DNA of 64,000 nucleotides, from NCBI GenBank assembly GCA_910575725.1, contig CAJTFE010000008.1:91785-155784 (forward strand), read 5' to 3'. Source of the stretch: Clostridia bacterium (lineage in GTDB: Bacteria; Bacillota; Clostridia; Lachnospirales; Lachnospiraceae). Positions 52,228 to 60,338 of this stretch are shown here, piece after piece; position 1 is the stretch's first letter, and the number at the start of each line of letters is the position of its first letter. The translations under genes and the position numbers were made by a program. The notes under the pieces are model-generated. The model searched no databases. It was not told the DNA's origin and worked only from the letters and a program-made list of their open reading frames with translations.

Positions 52228-52334
52228 CAAAAAATCAATTTATTATGTTAGTACAATAATAGCAGGGGATTATAATGATCCTTTGCTATTTTTATAACCT
52301 CAAGCTAATATAAGGAGCAAAGCGACGCTGACAT

Positions 52335-52356
52335 TTCGGGCCAAGTTGGCCCGAAG
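52335..52356. repeat. 23-bp-type palindrome, copy 2
   Basis: TTCGGGCCA-AGT-TGGCCCGAAG, stem of nine pairs around three bases. The surrounding 52228-52500 holds further inverted sequence, TTTTTACGTTCTGGCC (near 52388) against GGCCGGAACGTAAAAAT (near 52408), and GCAACTGTGTGGCCACAGTTGC, but no gene. Confidence 0.75.
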
Positions 52357-52500
52357 CCGGGTTTGGGGAGGCTCCCCAACAAGCAGATTTTTACGTTCTG
52401 GCCGGAAGGCCGGAACGTAAAAATAGCAACTGTGTGGCCACAGTTGCCCTGCTTGCCACTTAGCGGCAGCCCCTAAAATGGCGCAAAAAAACAGAGGCCC

Positions 52501-52866
52501 TTATTCTGGAACCTCCGTTTCTCTGGCTTTCTTAATGCCCTCGGCTGTGGCTTCTATCACGACAAGCTCTTTTTCATTCATGGAGTTTAGAAGTACATCA
52601 ATGTGCTTTCTGCAAGAGCTTGACCTTGCCCCTCCGTCCGCATGAATAAATTGGTCAACTGAAACGTCAAACATGGTAATAAGCTTAACAAAAAGGTCGA
52701 AGCTGGGATACTGGCCTTTGTTCTCAATATTCATAATGGTACGGGAGTCACGGTCTACTAATTCCGCAACATAGGCTTGTGTCCAGCCCTTTTCTTCTCT
52801 GGCTCGTTTAAGAGCCGCACCGAGGCCGTGAAAGTCAAACTTTCTTTCATCTTGGTTCATTCTCAT
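52501..52866 (-). CDS. XRE-family transcriptional regulator
   Basis: 121 residues. HTH in residues about 14-70: LGAALKRAREEKGWTQAYVA and DRDSRTIMNIENKGQYPS. A C-terminal extension (CRKHIDVLLNSMNEKELVVI) is of a kind common in regulators of conjugative elements. The start may be at 52860 rather than 52866 (two close ATGs after AGGGTG). It is divergent from the excisionase-like gene at 53014 and may control that promoter region. Confidence 0.85.
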   Translation of the reverse strand: MRMNQDERKFDFHGLGAALKRAREEKGWTQAYVAELVDRDSRTIMNIENKGQYPSFDLFVKLITMFDVSVDQFIHADGGARSSSCRKHIDVLLNSMNEKELVVIEATAEGIKKARETEVPE

Positions 52867-52964
52867 ATCACCCTATATCATTGTACATTTCGGGTTAAAT
52901 TATGAGAATGTAATGGAATTTTACATAAAGTAGTATTTCATTTCATCAATGTGCAGCCTCCAAC

Positions 52965-52993
52965 TTGTACTATTCGAGATAAAGAACTATAAT
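52965..52993 (+). promoter_or_regulatory. Promoter of the HTH/two-component/ABC operon
   Basis: TTGTAC (52965-52970), 17 bases, TATAAT (52988-52993), 21 bases before the ATG at 53014. Confidence 0.75.
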
Positions 52994-53013
52994 GTATTCT
53001 GTGGAGGTGCGAA

Positions 53014-53223
53014 ATGGACTATATGACATTGAAAGAGGCCGCCGAAAAGTGGGGCGTGACACCTCGTAGGGTAAATTATTATTGTGCTGGTGGGCGTATC
53101 CCCGGCGCTGTGAAAATGGCCGGTATTTGGCTGCTCCCTAAAACTTCGGAGAAGCCGCTTGATGGCCGGACAAAACAAGGAAAGGAACTAAAAAATGCAA
53201 AGGTTACTTTATGTAGAAGATGA
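53014..53223 (+). CDS. Excisionase-like small HTH protein
   Basis: 69 residues, GGAGG before the ATG. It has a MerR/excisionase-type winged helix: MTLKEAAEKWGVTPRRVNYY, GGRIPGAVKMAGIWLLPKTS, followed by a basic tail. Small proteins of this pattern direct excision in mobile elements or act as local regulators. Its 3' end overlaps the response regulator start by 29 bases, so it is part of that operon; a regulatory role for the ABC cargo is as likely as recombination directionality. Confidence 0.75.
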   Translation: MDYMTLKEAAEKWGVTPRRVNYYCAGGRIPGAVKMAGIWLLPKTSEKPLDGRTKQGKELKNAKVTLCRR

Positions 53224-53878
53224 TTTAAGCCTAATTGACGGTCTGCAATATACTTTAGAAGTAAGTGGATATACGGTAGACAATGCCAAAACAAAAAAAG
53301 AAGCTTTAATATTATTCAAAAAGAACACTTATGATTTGCTGTTGCTGGATGTTACTCTTCCAGACGGTACAGGATTTGATGTTTGCAAAGAGGTGCGGAA
53401 CAGCTCAACCGTTCCCATTATATTTTTGACAGCATCAGATCAGGAAATCAGCATTGTCCGAGGGCTTGATATGGGGGCCGATGATTATATCACCAAACCG
53501 TTCAAGCTGAATGAACTTCTATCCAGAATTAAGGCAATCCTGCGCCGTTCTTTGCAGTTTTCTAAAGCGGACACTATTCTGGAAGCCAATGGTATTCGTG
53601 TAGATACGGCGGAACGGCTCGTTTGGAAAAATGATGAACCGCTTGTTCTCCCGCTGGTGGAATACAAATTACTGTGTCTGTTCATGCAAAATCCTAATCA
53701 TCTCATGTCACGGGAAATGATTTTAGACCGGATGTGGGATGGCAACGGAAATTTTGTAGATGATAATACCTTATCCGTTTATATTCGGCGGTTACGAAAC
53801 AAAATAGAAGATATACCAAATGCGCCTAAATATCTGCTGACTGAACGGGGAATTGGATATAAGTGGGTTGTTGAGTGA
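53195..53878 (+). CDS. OmpR/PhoB-family response regulator
   Basis: 227 residues. Receiver domain: LLYVEDDLSLIDGLQYTLEV, phosphoacceptor LLLLDVTLPDGTGFDVCKEV, YITKPFKLNELLSRI. C-terminal winged helix: LPLVEYKLLCLFMQNPNHLM and YIRRLRNKIEDIPNAPKYL, ending RGIGYKW. It pairs with the kinase that follows and very probably regulates the downstream ABC genes, as in Bce/Vir-type modules. Confidence 0.93.
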   Translation: MQRLLYVEDDLSLIDGLQYTLEVSGYTVDNAKTKKEALILFKKNTYDLLLLDVTLPDGTGFDVCKEVRNSSTVPIIFLTASDQEISIVRGLDMGADDYITKPFKLNELLSRIKAILRRSLQFSKADTILEANGIRVDTAERLVWKNDEPLVLPLVEYKLLCLFMQNPNHLMSREMILDRMWDGNGNFVDDNTLSVYIRRLRNKIEDIPNAPKYLLTERGIGYKWVVE

Positions 53879-53888
53879 GGGTGGATTT

Positions 53889-55124
53889 ATGGGCAAATTA
53901 GGGAAAGAAACAAAGAATCTACTGTTGACAATCACCGTCATCTGCCTTATTTCATTTTTACTTGCCGCAGGAATTTCGTTTTTATTTGCAAAAGACTTCC
54001 AACACGAGATGTTGCTCCATGACTATGGTGTTTCCGGCTTCCAGCTGAACCATGAGGATAAATTGCAGATTTCAGCTTTTACTGCTCACCCCAACGAAAG
54101 CGATATAGAACGAGGCAAAGAAGCGCTGGCCTCTATTGGATATAGTGAAGCGACATCTATACAGCTATTGCCCGCTGTTCGGGAATATTTTAACCAGACA
54201 ATTCTGTATCTGTTCGTGCTGTTATTGCTTCTATTCGGGATGATATATCTGGTGCTTTTGCTTTATCTGCGACGCCAGCATAAAGCCATTGATACCGCAG
54301 AAAGTGCAATTCGTGAATTTTTGGATGGCAATTCCATGTCCCGAATTGAATGTTCCCAAACGGGTGATTGGTATAGTCTTTTCCACGATGTCAACGAAAT
54401 GGCAACTATTCTATCAGCTCATGCAGAGAGCCAGAAGCAGACAAAAGAGTTTTTACAGGACATCATTTCGGATGTATCTCATCAAATTAAAACACCCCTG
54501 TCTGCTTTGAAAATGTACCATGAAATCATAAGCAGCAATAAAGAGGATTCTGAGACGGTAGCGACCTTTTCAGAGAAATCTCAACGAGAGATTAAACGCA
54601 TGGAAAATGTCATTTACACACTGCTTAAACTGGCGCGTCTGGATGCGGGGATTATCCAGATGGAGAAAGCAGAAGAAAATGTTTCCATTCTTATGCGGGA
54701 TGTTTTAGAACGATTTGAAACTTGGGCCGAACAAGATCACAAAGAGATTACCCTTACGGGTCAGGATGACATTACTTTTAATTGTGATGCTCTATGGATG
54801 TCTGAAGCGATTGGAAATATCGTAAAAAATTCTCTGGAGCACACCAAACCAGGCGGTAATATTTCAGTGCAATGGGCACAATCGCCTTTGATGACTCAAA
54901 TTGTCATTGCGGATGACGGAAAAGGAATACACCCGGAAGATCTGTATAATATTTTCAAACGGTTTTACCGCAGTCGTCTTTCTTCGGATGTTCATGGCAT
55001 TGGCCTTGGTCTGCCATTGGCGAAATCCATTGTAGAAGCACATGGAGGAACTATTTCTGTAACCAGTACACCTGATGTTGGAACTACCTTCACATTGAAC
55101 TTTTTTTACCTTACAAATGAGTAA
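53889..55124 (+). CDS. Sensor histidine kinase
   Basis: 411 residues from the ATG at 53889. Two membrane segments (about 11-34 and 105-128) flank a short outer region of about 70 residues; HAMP-like stretch follows. DHp box DIISDVSHQIKTPLSALKMY, N-box IGNIVKNSLEHTKPGG, D-box IADDGKGIHPEDLYNIF, G-box GIGLGLPLAKSIVEAHGG. The outer domain is longer than in intramembrane-sensing BceS-type kinases, so it may bind a ligand itself. Confidence 0.92.
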   Translation: MGKLGKETKNLLLTITVICLISFLLAAGISFLFAKDFQHEMLLHDYGVSGFQLNHEDKLQISAFTAHPNESDIERGKEALASIGYSEATSIQLLPAVREYFNQTILYLFVLLLLLFGMIYLVLLLYLRRQHKAIDTAESAIREFLDGNSMSRIECSQTGDWYSLFHDVNEMATILSAHAESQKQTKEFLQDIISDVSHQIKTPLSALKMYHEIISSNKEDSETVATFSEKSQREIKRMENVIYTLLKLARLDAGIIQMEKAEENVSILMRDVLERFETWAEQDHKEITLTGQDDITFNCDALWMSEAIGNIVKNSLEHTKPGGNISVQWAQSPLMTQIVIADDGKGIHPEDLYNIFKRFYRSRLSSDVHGIGLGLPLAKSIVEAHGGTISVTSTPDVGTTFTLNFFYLTNE

Positions 55125-55147
55125 GATAGAGGTCACTTGGAAGTAAG
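55109..55147 (+). repeat. 39-nt sequence, copy 1
   Basis: Starts CCTTACAAATGAGTAAG and ends GAAGTAAG. It spans the kinase stop codon, and about 33 of 39 bases recur at 58287-58325 after the ABC operon. Confidence 0.65.
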
Positions 55148-55188
55148 TCAAAGGGGGGTATGATGGAGGACATAAGGAGGTATAAGAT

Positions 55189-55872
55189 ATGAATATTCTT
55201 GAAGTACAGAATTTGTGTAAAACTTATGGAATGGGTGAAGCTGCGGTTCAGGCATTGCGCGATGCAACATTTTCAGTTCGTAAAGGCGAATTTATTGCCA
55301 TCATTGGAGAATCCGGATCTGGCAAAAGTACACTGCTAAATGTTGTGGGTGCACTGGACAAATCAACTTCCGGCAAGGTATGGATTGATGGTCAGGATAT
55401 TTTTTCTATGCCGGAGAAAAAACTGACCGTGTTCCGGCGTCAGCACATCGGCTTTATCTTTCAGTCATTTAATTTAATTCCAGAGCTGAATGTAGAGCAG
55501 AACATCACTTTCCCGTTGCTGCTTGACTATAAGAGGCCGGATCAGAAGTTTGTTAATGAATTACTGAATGTGCTGGGGTTGACCGATCGCCGTCATCATC
55601 TTCCCAGCCAACTCTCCGGCGGTCAACAACAGCGTGTAGCCATTGGAAGAGCTTTGGTCACTCGACCTGCTTTGATTTTGGCAGACGAGCCAACTGGCAA
55701 TTTAGACAGTAAAAATAGTCAAGAAGTTTTGGCACTTTTGCAAACTATGTCAGCCAAGTACCAACAAACTATTCTGATGATTACCCACAATAAAAACCAT
55801 GCAAGTGCAGCAGACCGAATTTTCAATATGTCTGACGGTGTGCTAAAGGAATTGGGGGGAAATCAGAAATGA
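55189..55872 (+). CDS. ABC transporter ATP-binding protein (MacB/LolD type)
   Basis: 227 residues. Walker A IIGESGSGKSTLLN, Q-loop GFIFQSFNLIPELNVEQN, signature LSGGQQQRVAIGRAL, Walker B LILADEPTGNLDS, and ITHNKNHAS with the switch His. This is the type II-like (MacB/FtsE/LolD/BceA) branch, which works with FtsX-fold permeases in antimicrobial peptide resistance or lipoprotein/peptide handling. AAGGAGG precedes the ATG. The ATG of the permease overlaps its stop. Confidence 0.95.
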   Translation: MNILEVQNLCKTYGMGEAAVQALRDATFSVRKGEFIAIIGESGSGKSTLLNVVGALDKSTSGKVWIDGQDIFSMPEKKLTVFRRQHIGFIFQSFNLIPELNVEQNITFPLLLDYKRPDQKFVNELLNVLGLTDRRHHLPSQLSGGQQQRVAIGRALVTRPALILADEPTGNLDSKNSQEVLALLQTMSAKYQQTILMITHNKNHASAADRIFNMSDGVLKELGGNQK

Positions 55873-58226
55873 GACACTACCTAAATTTGGTTTCTATCTC
55901 CAATAAAGTTCATCATAGGCAAAGCCGCATGACACGCATTTGTATTGTGCTGGCGGTTTTCCTGGTTGCAGTCATGTTTGGACTGGCCGATATGTATTTG
56001 AAAAGCATGACGGATGAAACCCGGCATCAAACTGGAGATTGGCATTGTAAAATCACAGCTATTGACGAAAAAACATCCGAATATATTGCTGCCCGCCCTG
56101 AAATAGACTTGTCTGGCTGGCAAGGCAACATTCCCGCAGAAATCGGCTGCACAGTGGCAGATCAGCCCGTTTCTGTTGCAGGGATGGACGAGACAATATT
56201 TTCTGAAATTTATTTAGGTTCTGTCCTTTCAGGTGAGTTCCCTGAGATAGCTGGACAGGTAGCTGTTTCATCTACATTAGCACAAACAGCAGGAATTTCG
56301 TTGGGAGATACTCTTACTTTGAACTCTCCTGATGGGAGTACAATGCAACTGGCGATTACGGGAATTATGGAGGATGATGCCGCCAATATGATCTCGGGAA
56401 GTGCCAGTGCAATCCTTTTGACACCTGAAGGGCTGTCAAACATTCAAACTGCGGATCTAAGCGGCAACTGGCAGTATGTCGTTCGGTTCTCGCTGCTCAC
56501 TAATGTTGGTTCCAGCATTGCTGATATTCAGCAGCAAAACGGCATATCTGATGCACAAATCACCCAAAATGAAGAACTGCTCAGTATGCTCGGGCAGCTG
56601 CCGGGTTCCAATATGTCGCAGATATACACAATGGCATTTCTGCTTTCTTTGGTGGTAATGGGAACTTGTGTTATGATGATTTCCAGTAGTTTGAATAGTA
56701 ATGTCAGCCAGCGCATGGAGTTTTTCGGTTTACTGCGCTGTTTGGGAGCCACTCGTCGCCAAGTATTGCGCTTTGTGCGCCGTGAGGCTTTACAGTGGTG
56801 CATTACCGCCATACCCATTGGTATCGGGTTAAGTATCGTGGTGGTTTGGGGACTGTGTGCAGTCATGCGGCAGCTCAGCACTGTATGGTTTGGTTATATG
56901 CCTATCTTTGGCATTAGCTGGCTAAGCATTGGTGTGAGCATTGTATTGGGACTTATTACAGTTCTATTGGCGGCTCGGACCCCCGCAAAAATGGCAGCAA
57001 AGGTTTCCCCATTGGAGGCTGTCACAGGCAATACACAGCAGGAATCCTCGTTCCGCCATGCGGCAAACACTCGGCGGTGGCATGTAGAGGTAGCACTTGG
57101 TATCCATCATGCCAAGGCCAAACGGCGCAGCTATATTCTGATGACAGGTGCATTTGCAATCTGCATCACCTTGTTTTTAGGGTTCTGTACGCTGGTTCCC
57201 TTTATGGAAAACGCATTTATGCCGAAAGAATGGTCGCCCGAGCTTTCCATTGTCAGTGACACAAATACTTGTTCCATTCCGGCGGATCGAAGGGATGCCG
57301 TAGTACAAAATTCCGCTGTTAGTCGAGTGTTTGGCAGAATGTTTGCTTATGATGTTCCTGCCCAAATTAGCGGCACAAACCATAACAGCAATCTAATCTC
57401 CTATGAAGAAAATCAGTTCCGCTGGGCGCAAGATCAACTAATTGCAGGTTCCATAGATACTGTAACGAACACGCCGGGACAGGTCTTGTTTGTGGCAAAC
57501 ACAGGAACAGAAGTGCAGGTAGGAGATACCATTACACTGACAATAAACGGGAAGGATCAAACAGTTACGGTAGGGGGTGTTTTGTCTGACAGCCTATTGG
57601 CTCGTGCAGAGGGAACGGAAACACTGATCTGCTCCGAGGAAACTTTTTCGCAGCTGACGGGTGAGACTGGATATACTATCCTGGATGTCCAGTTCCGCTT
57701 TGGTTCTGATGAAGAAGATGTTGCCGAGGTTGAAGCATTGTTCGGTGAAGGAGTCACTTTCACTGATGTCTTAATCCAAGCACAGCAACAACGCGGCCTT
57801 TATTATGCTTTTGCAACATTGGTATATGGTTTCCTGTCAATCATTGTAGCCATTACGATTTTCCATATTATGAATACCATCAGCATGGGAGTTTCCGCCC
57901 GAACTCGTCAATATGGAGTAATGCGTGCCATTGGCATGAGTAATCAACAGCTTACACGCATGATTTCTGCAGAAGCTGCCTCGTATGCCATAAGTGGTGT
58001 CATATTGGGATGTATTTTCGGATTGCTGTTTCATTGGTTCCTGTACTCCAGCCTTATCACTCGCACATTCGGAAATCCCTGGGGTGTTCCGTGGCTGGAA
58101 TTGTGCTTGATCGTAGGCGTGATTCTCGCAACCACGGCGCTGGCTGTACGAGGCCCAGCAAGAAGATTACACGCTATGTCGATTGTGGAAAATATCAGTT
58201 CACAGCAAAACAAACGGAAAACTTAA
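55869..58226 (+). CDS. FtsX-like ABC permease
   Basis: 785 residues. First membrane helix at about 20-42 (MTRICIVLAVFLVAVMFGLA), a large outer domain (about 45-255, MacB-PCD type), three helices (about 260-380), one further helix near residue 420 (SYILMTGAFAICITLFLG), a second outer domain, and three helices at the C-terminus (TLVYGFLSIIVAITIFHIMN, YAISGVILGCIFGLLFHWFL, LIVGVILATTALAVRG). This two-FtsX-domain layout is like MacB/LolC-type permeases duplicated in one chain. With the ATPase it forms an extruder/mechanotransmitter for peptides or drugs; the substrate is unknown. Confidence 0.93.
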   Translation: MRHYLNLVSISNKVHHRQSRMTRICIVLAVFLVAVMFGLADMYLKSMTDETRHQTGDWHCKITAIDEKTSEYIAARPEIDLSGWQGNIPAEIGCTVADQPVSVAGMDETIFSEIYLGSVLSGEFPEIAGQVAVSSTLAQTAGISLGDTLTLNSPDGSTMQLAITGIMEDDAANMISGSASAILLTPEGLSNIQTADLSGNWQYVVRFSLLTNVGSSIADIQQQNGISDAQITQNEELLSMLGQLPGSNMSQIYTMAFLLSLVVMGTCVMMISSSLNSNVSQRMEFFGLLRCLGATRRQVLRFVRREALQWCITAIPIGIGLSIVVVWGLCAVMRQLSTVWFGYMPIFGISWLSIGVSIVLGLITVLLAARTPAKMAAKVSPLEAVTGNTQQESSFRHAANTRRWHVEVALGIHHAKAKRRSYILMTGAFAICITLFLGFCTLVPFMENAFMPKEWSPELSIVSDTNTCSIPADRRDAVVQNSAVSRVFGRMFAYDVPAQISGTNHNSNLISYEENQFRWAQDQLIAGSIDTVTNTPGQVLFVANTGTEVQVGDTITLTINGKDQTVTVGGVLSDSLLARAEGTETLICSEETFSQLTGETGYTILDVQFRFGSDEEDVAEVEALFGEGVTFTDVLIQAQQQRGLYYAFATLVYGFLSIIVAITIFHIMNTISMGVSARTRQYGVMRAIGMSNQQLTRMISAEAASYAISGVILGCIFGLLFHWFLYSSLITRTFGNPWGVPWLELCLIVGVILATTALAVRGPARRLHAMSIVENISSQQNKRKT

Positions 58227-58242
58227 CACCATCATAAATCTG

Positions 58243-58280
58243 AAAGGCTGTCCCGCCAAAACTGGTAGGACAGCCTTTTT
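58243..58280 (+). terminator. Terminator of the two-component/ABC operon
   Basis: AAAGGCTGTCC (58243-58253) pairs with GGACAGCCTTTTT (58268-58280), with a T-run inside the arm end. Confidence 0.85.
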
Positions 58281-58286
58281 GATTTG

Positions 58287-58325
58287 CCTTACACATGAGT
58301 AAGCTGGAAGTCATTTAGAAGTAAG
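58287..58325 (+). repeat. 39-nt sequence, copy 2
   Basis: Starts CCTTACACATGAGTAAG and ends GAAGTAAG, related to 55109-55147. Here it sits in non-coding DNA just after the terminator. Confidence 0.65.
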
Positions 58326-58371
58326 GTTGATTTTCTAAACTGAGAACAAATAAAAGTGTTTCTGCCGGACG

Positions 58372-58540
58372 ACGGCAAAGAAAAAAAGCCGTCGTAAAGC
58401 AGATACATTCACGCGCCTATGAAGCGGCGGCTTTGATTTTCAGAGCCGCCGTTTCTTTTCGTCTATCCCAATCTAACGACGACCTAACACCGTGTAAATC
58501 CACGGCGGCATATAGGAGGATTGCCGCCGTGTCTATTTTT
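58372..58540 (+). other. Three GC-rich hairpins in a gene-free spacer
   Basis: GACGACGGC...GCCGTCGT (about 58369-58396), GCGGCGGCT...AGAGCCGCCG (about 58424-58452) and CACGGCGGCA (58501-58510) with TGCCGCCGTG (58522-58531) followed by TCTATTTTTG. The third is a good terminator. All three use a GCGGC core. No coding sequence is seen between 58227 and 58805 that I would defend. Confidence 0.6.
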
Positions 58541-58709
58541 GCCTTTTTTCACAGTACCCATGACCTACATCAGTTAAAAAAAGCATAGCCCCGCCTCCGG
58601 GTTATTCCGGCTATGTATGCGAAAATTGTTGGAACCTTAACTATCATGTCATTTCATGCGTCCGCGTGGCTTCATGCCGCCCGGGCGCTTTTGTGTTCTT
58701 ATGGGGCTG

Positions 58710-58732
58710 CTTCGGGTCATGTTGGCCCGAAG
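58710..58732. repeat. 23-bp palindrome, copy 3
   Basis: CTTCGGGTCA-TGT-TGGCCCGAAG, ten-base arms around three bases, 74 bases before the sigma-like gene's RBS. Confidence 0.75.
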
Positions 58733-58805
58733 TCATTCCCCGGTGCCGCTCCCCGCCGCCTTCGTTTCGGTCACTCGTCAACCAACAACCGAAACGGAGG
58801 TCAAT

Positions 58806-59228
58806 ATGGCTATTATCAATTTGCGGGACTATTACCCATTTTATACATCGGATTGCTTCATGGAAGTATCGGAAGAAGTTGCAGAAATGTTCAAAGAGTT
58901 TGATCGTAAAGAGGCTGCCTACCGGCTGCGTACATACCGCCACAAAGCCTACTATTCCCTTGATCGGGATGACGGGCTGGAGCATGAAGCTCTCTTTGTC
59001 GCCTTATCTCCCCATGAACTGTATGAGCGGAAAGTGACCATGCAGGAGCTTCATGCGGCGATTGCCAGTCTGCCGAACAAACAGGCAAAACGGATTTACG
59101 CTCATTTCATTCTCGGCATGACCAAACAGGATATTGCCCGGGCAGAGGGCGTCCATGAAAAAGTGGTTCGTGTCGCAATCGAGCGAGGTCTGCGGCGCTT
59201 AGAAAAAATTTTGAAAAATTCTTTGTAA
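58806..59228 (+). CDS. Sigma-70 region 4-like protein of conjugative elements
   Basis: 140 residues from the ATG at 58806 (GGAGG 5 bases upstream; the long in-frame extension upstream is not used). N-terminus AIINLRDYYPFYTSDCF; the C-terminal half is a region-4-type helix-turn-helix: LHAAIASLPNKQAKRIYAHF, LGMTKQDIARAEGVHEKVVR. It lacks region 2, so it cannot recruit core polymerase as a normal sigma factor. Proteins of this kind are usual near the integrase end of Tn916/Tn1549-like elements, where they are thought to regulate transfer or excision. Confidence 0.85.
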   Translation: MAIINLRDYYPFYTSDCFMEVSEEVAEMFKEFDRKEAAYRLRTYRHKAYYSLDRDDGLEHEALFVALSPHELYERKVTMQELHAAIASLPNKQAKRIYAHFILGMTKQDIARAEGVHEKVVRVAIERGLRRLEKILKNSL

Positions 59229-59278
59229 GGCGTACCGATTTAGGCCGGAAAATGAAATGGCTTATGAGAGGCAAAACA

Positions 59279-59300
59279 CTTCGGGTCACAATGGCCCGAG
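59279..59300. repeat. 23-bp-type palindrome, copy 4
   Basis: CTTCGGGTCA-CAA-TGGCCCGAG, 50 bases after the sigma-like gene. Confidence 0.7.
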
Positions 59301-59735
59301 GTTCAGACAAGCCTCATGCAGATTGAAAATTGAATAAAAAGACACCCGGATACGAAGGGGAACGCGCTGTATGACAGACCCGCCATGACCTCGGATTTCA
59401 GAGAATACAGTCTTTGTAAAACTGAGCGAGCGAACAGGTCCATGCCATAGGTGGGGCAAGGCTGGCTCCACCGGAACAGGCGCAGAACCCGGATACTTGC
59501 GTTTAGTCACAGTCCGAGCGTTGAAGCGGTCTTGCAAGCCGTGAGCCGCCGCAGGCAATGAGAACGCCTTGCCATCAGAATGGGGAGAGTTGAAATACTA
59601 TGGGGCATGAAGCCTATGCCCGTCCGGTGTGTCTGAAATGAAGTGAAAACCTATGGGGAGCCCCCGGCAATGCTGTCTGATGATAGGCCAACCGATCCGG
59701 CGTGGCTCCCCATCTTTTCAAAAAAGGAGCACTTT
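59301..59735 (+). other. Gene-free, structured spacer; candidate non-coding RNA
   Basis: About 430 bases, richer in GC than the surrounding element, with no credible protein. Several stems are visible: GGGCAT with ATGCCC (about 59604-59621), GCAGGC..GCCTTGC (about 59551-59573), and GGGGAGCC (59653-59660) with GGCTCCCC (59703-59710) just before the next RBS. Flanked by palindromes 4 and 5. It could be a structured RNA, a leader, or a transfer-origin-type region; not assigned. Confidence 0.35.
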
Positions 59736-59939
59736 ATGGGAAATGCGTTTGGAATGATCCCCGGCTTGGAACCGGACGAATGGAGCAATGACGCCTGCCG
59801 TGGTTATGTCATTATGGCAATGGAGAACTGCGGATTTTCAAAGAAGGATATACGGCGTGTTGTGGGGCAGCTTTATGAAGTATTCGACCTCAACAGCGTG
59901 GAGGACGCCAAAGAAAAGTACCTTTCCAGTCCTTACTGA
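59736..59939 (+). CDS. Small conserved protein of the element
   Basis: 67 residues from the ATG at 59736, 8 bases after AAAGGAG. MGNAFGMIPGLEPDEWSNDA, then CRGYVIMAMENCGFSKKDIR and YEVFDLNSVEDAKEKYLSS. Acidic, soluble, no known domain. Homologous-looking small ORFs sit in the same position (after the sigma-like gene, before the recombinase) in related elements as far as I recall; function unknown. Confidence 0.7.
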   Translation: MGNAFGMIPGLEPDEWSNDACRGYVIMAMENCGFSKKDIRRVVGQLYEVFDLNSVEDAKEKYLSSPY

Positions 59940-59940
59940 C

Positions 59941-59962
59941 CTCGGGCCACATTGACCCGAAG
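59941..59962. repeat. 23-bp-type palindrome, copy 5 (inverted orientation)
   Basis: CTCGGGCCA-CAT-TGACCCGAAG. Read on the minus strand it is CTTCGGGTCA-ATG-TGGCCCGAG, i.e. the same as copy 4 except for the central triplet. It starts one base after the stop codon of the small protein. Confidence 0.75.
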
Positions 59963-60072
59963 TGGAGAAAGCTCAAAGGGCGGCACCTGCTGGGTGCCGT
60001 CTTTTGACATTTCCCCACGGGACAAGTGGGAAAGGCTGGCATATACACGCACTTTCGCAAAGGAGGTTTTCA

Positions 60073-60249
60073 ATGACGCAAGCTGTCACTTATGAACGAG
60101 AAACAAAGTCTGTCGCATTTCAAGGGAAGATCATTGTGCTGGAAAGCCTCACGCCGGTACTTCCCCCGAAGGAGAAAGAACAGCGCAAAAAAGAAATTGA
60201 GCGCTGTCTTTTTGAGGTGTTCAGTAAATATGGGGACAGATTTCCCTAA
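60073..60249 (+). CDS. Tiny conserved protein upstream of the recombinase
   Basis: 58 residues from the ATG at 60073 (AGGAGG, 6-base spacing). MTQAVTYERETKSVAFQGK then IIVLESLTPVLPPKEKEQRK and EIERCLFEVFSKYGDRF. Soluble, charged, of unknown function. Its position directly before the recombinase suggests a helper or regulator of recombination, but it has no visible HTH. Confidence 0.65.
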   Translation: MTQAVTYERETKSVAFQGKIIVLESLTPVLPPKEKEQRKKEIERCLFEVFSKYGDRFP

Positions 60250-60338
60250 TCATTCGCAACATTGTTGTCCGGGGCTGCTGATGGTATAATATAGTTGTAA
60301 GGTTGGTAGCTCCATTCCAACAAGGAAAGGAGCCCAAT

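Noticed and set aside
58656..58805. N-terminal 50-residue extension of the sigma-like protein
   Set aside because: It crosses palindrome 3 and low-quality sequence, while a perfect GGAGG site with normal spacing lies before the ATG at 58806.
59286..59558. 90-codon minus-strand frame in the structured spacer
   Set aside because: No ribosome site, Pro/Arg-rich frame typical of GC-rich antisense, and it runs through palindrome 4.
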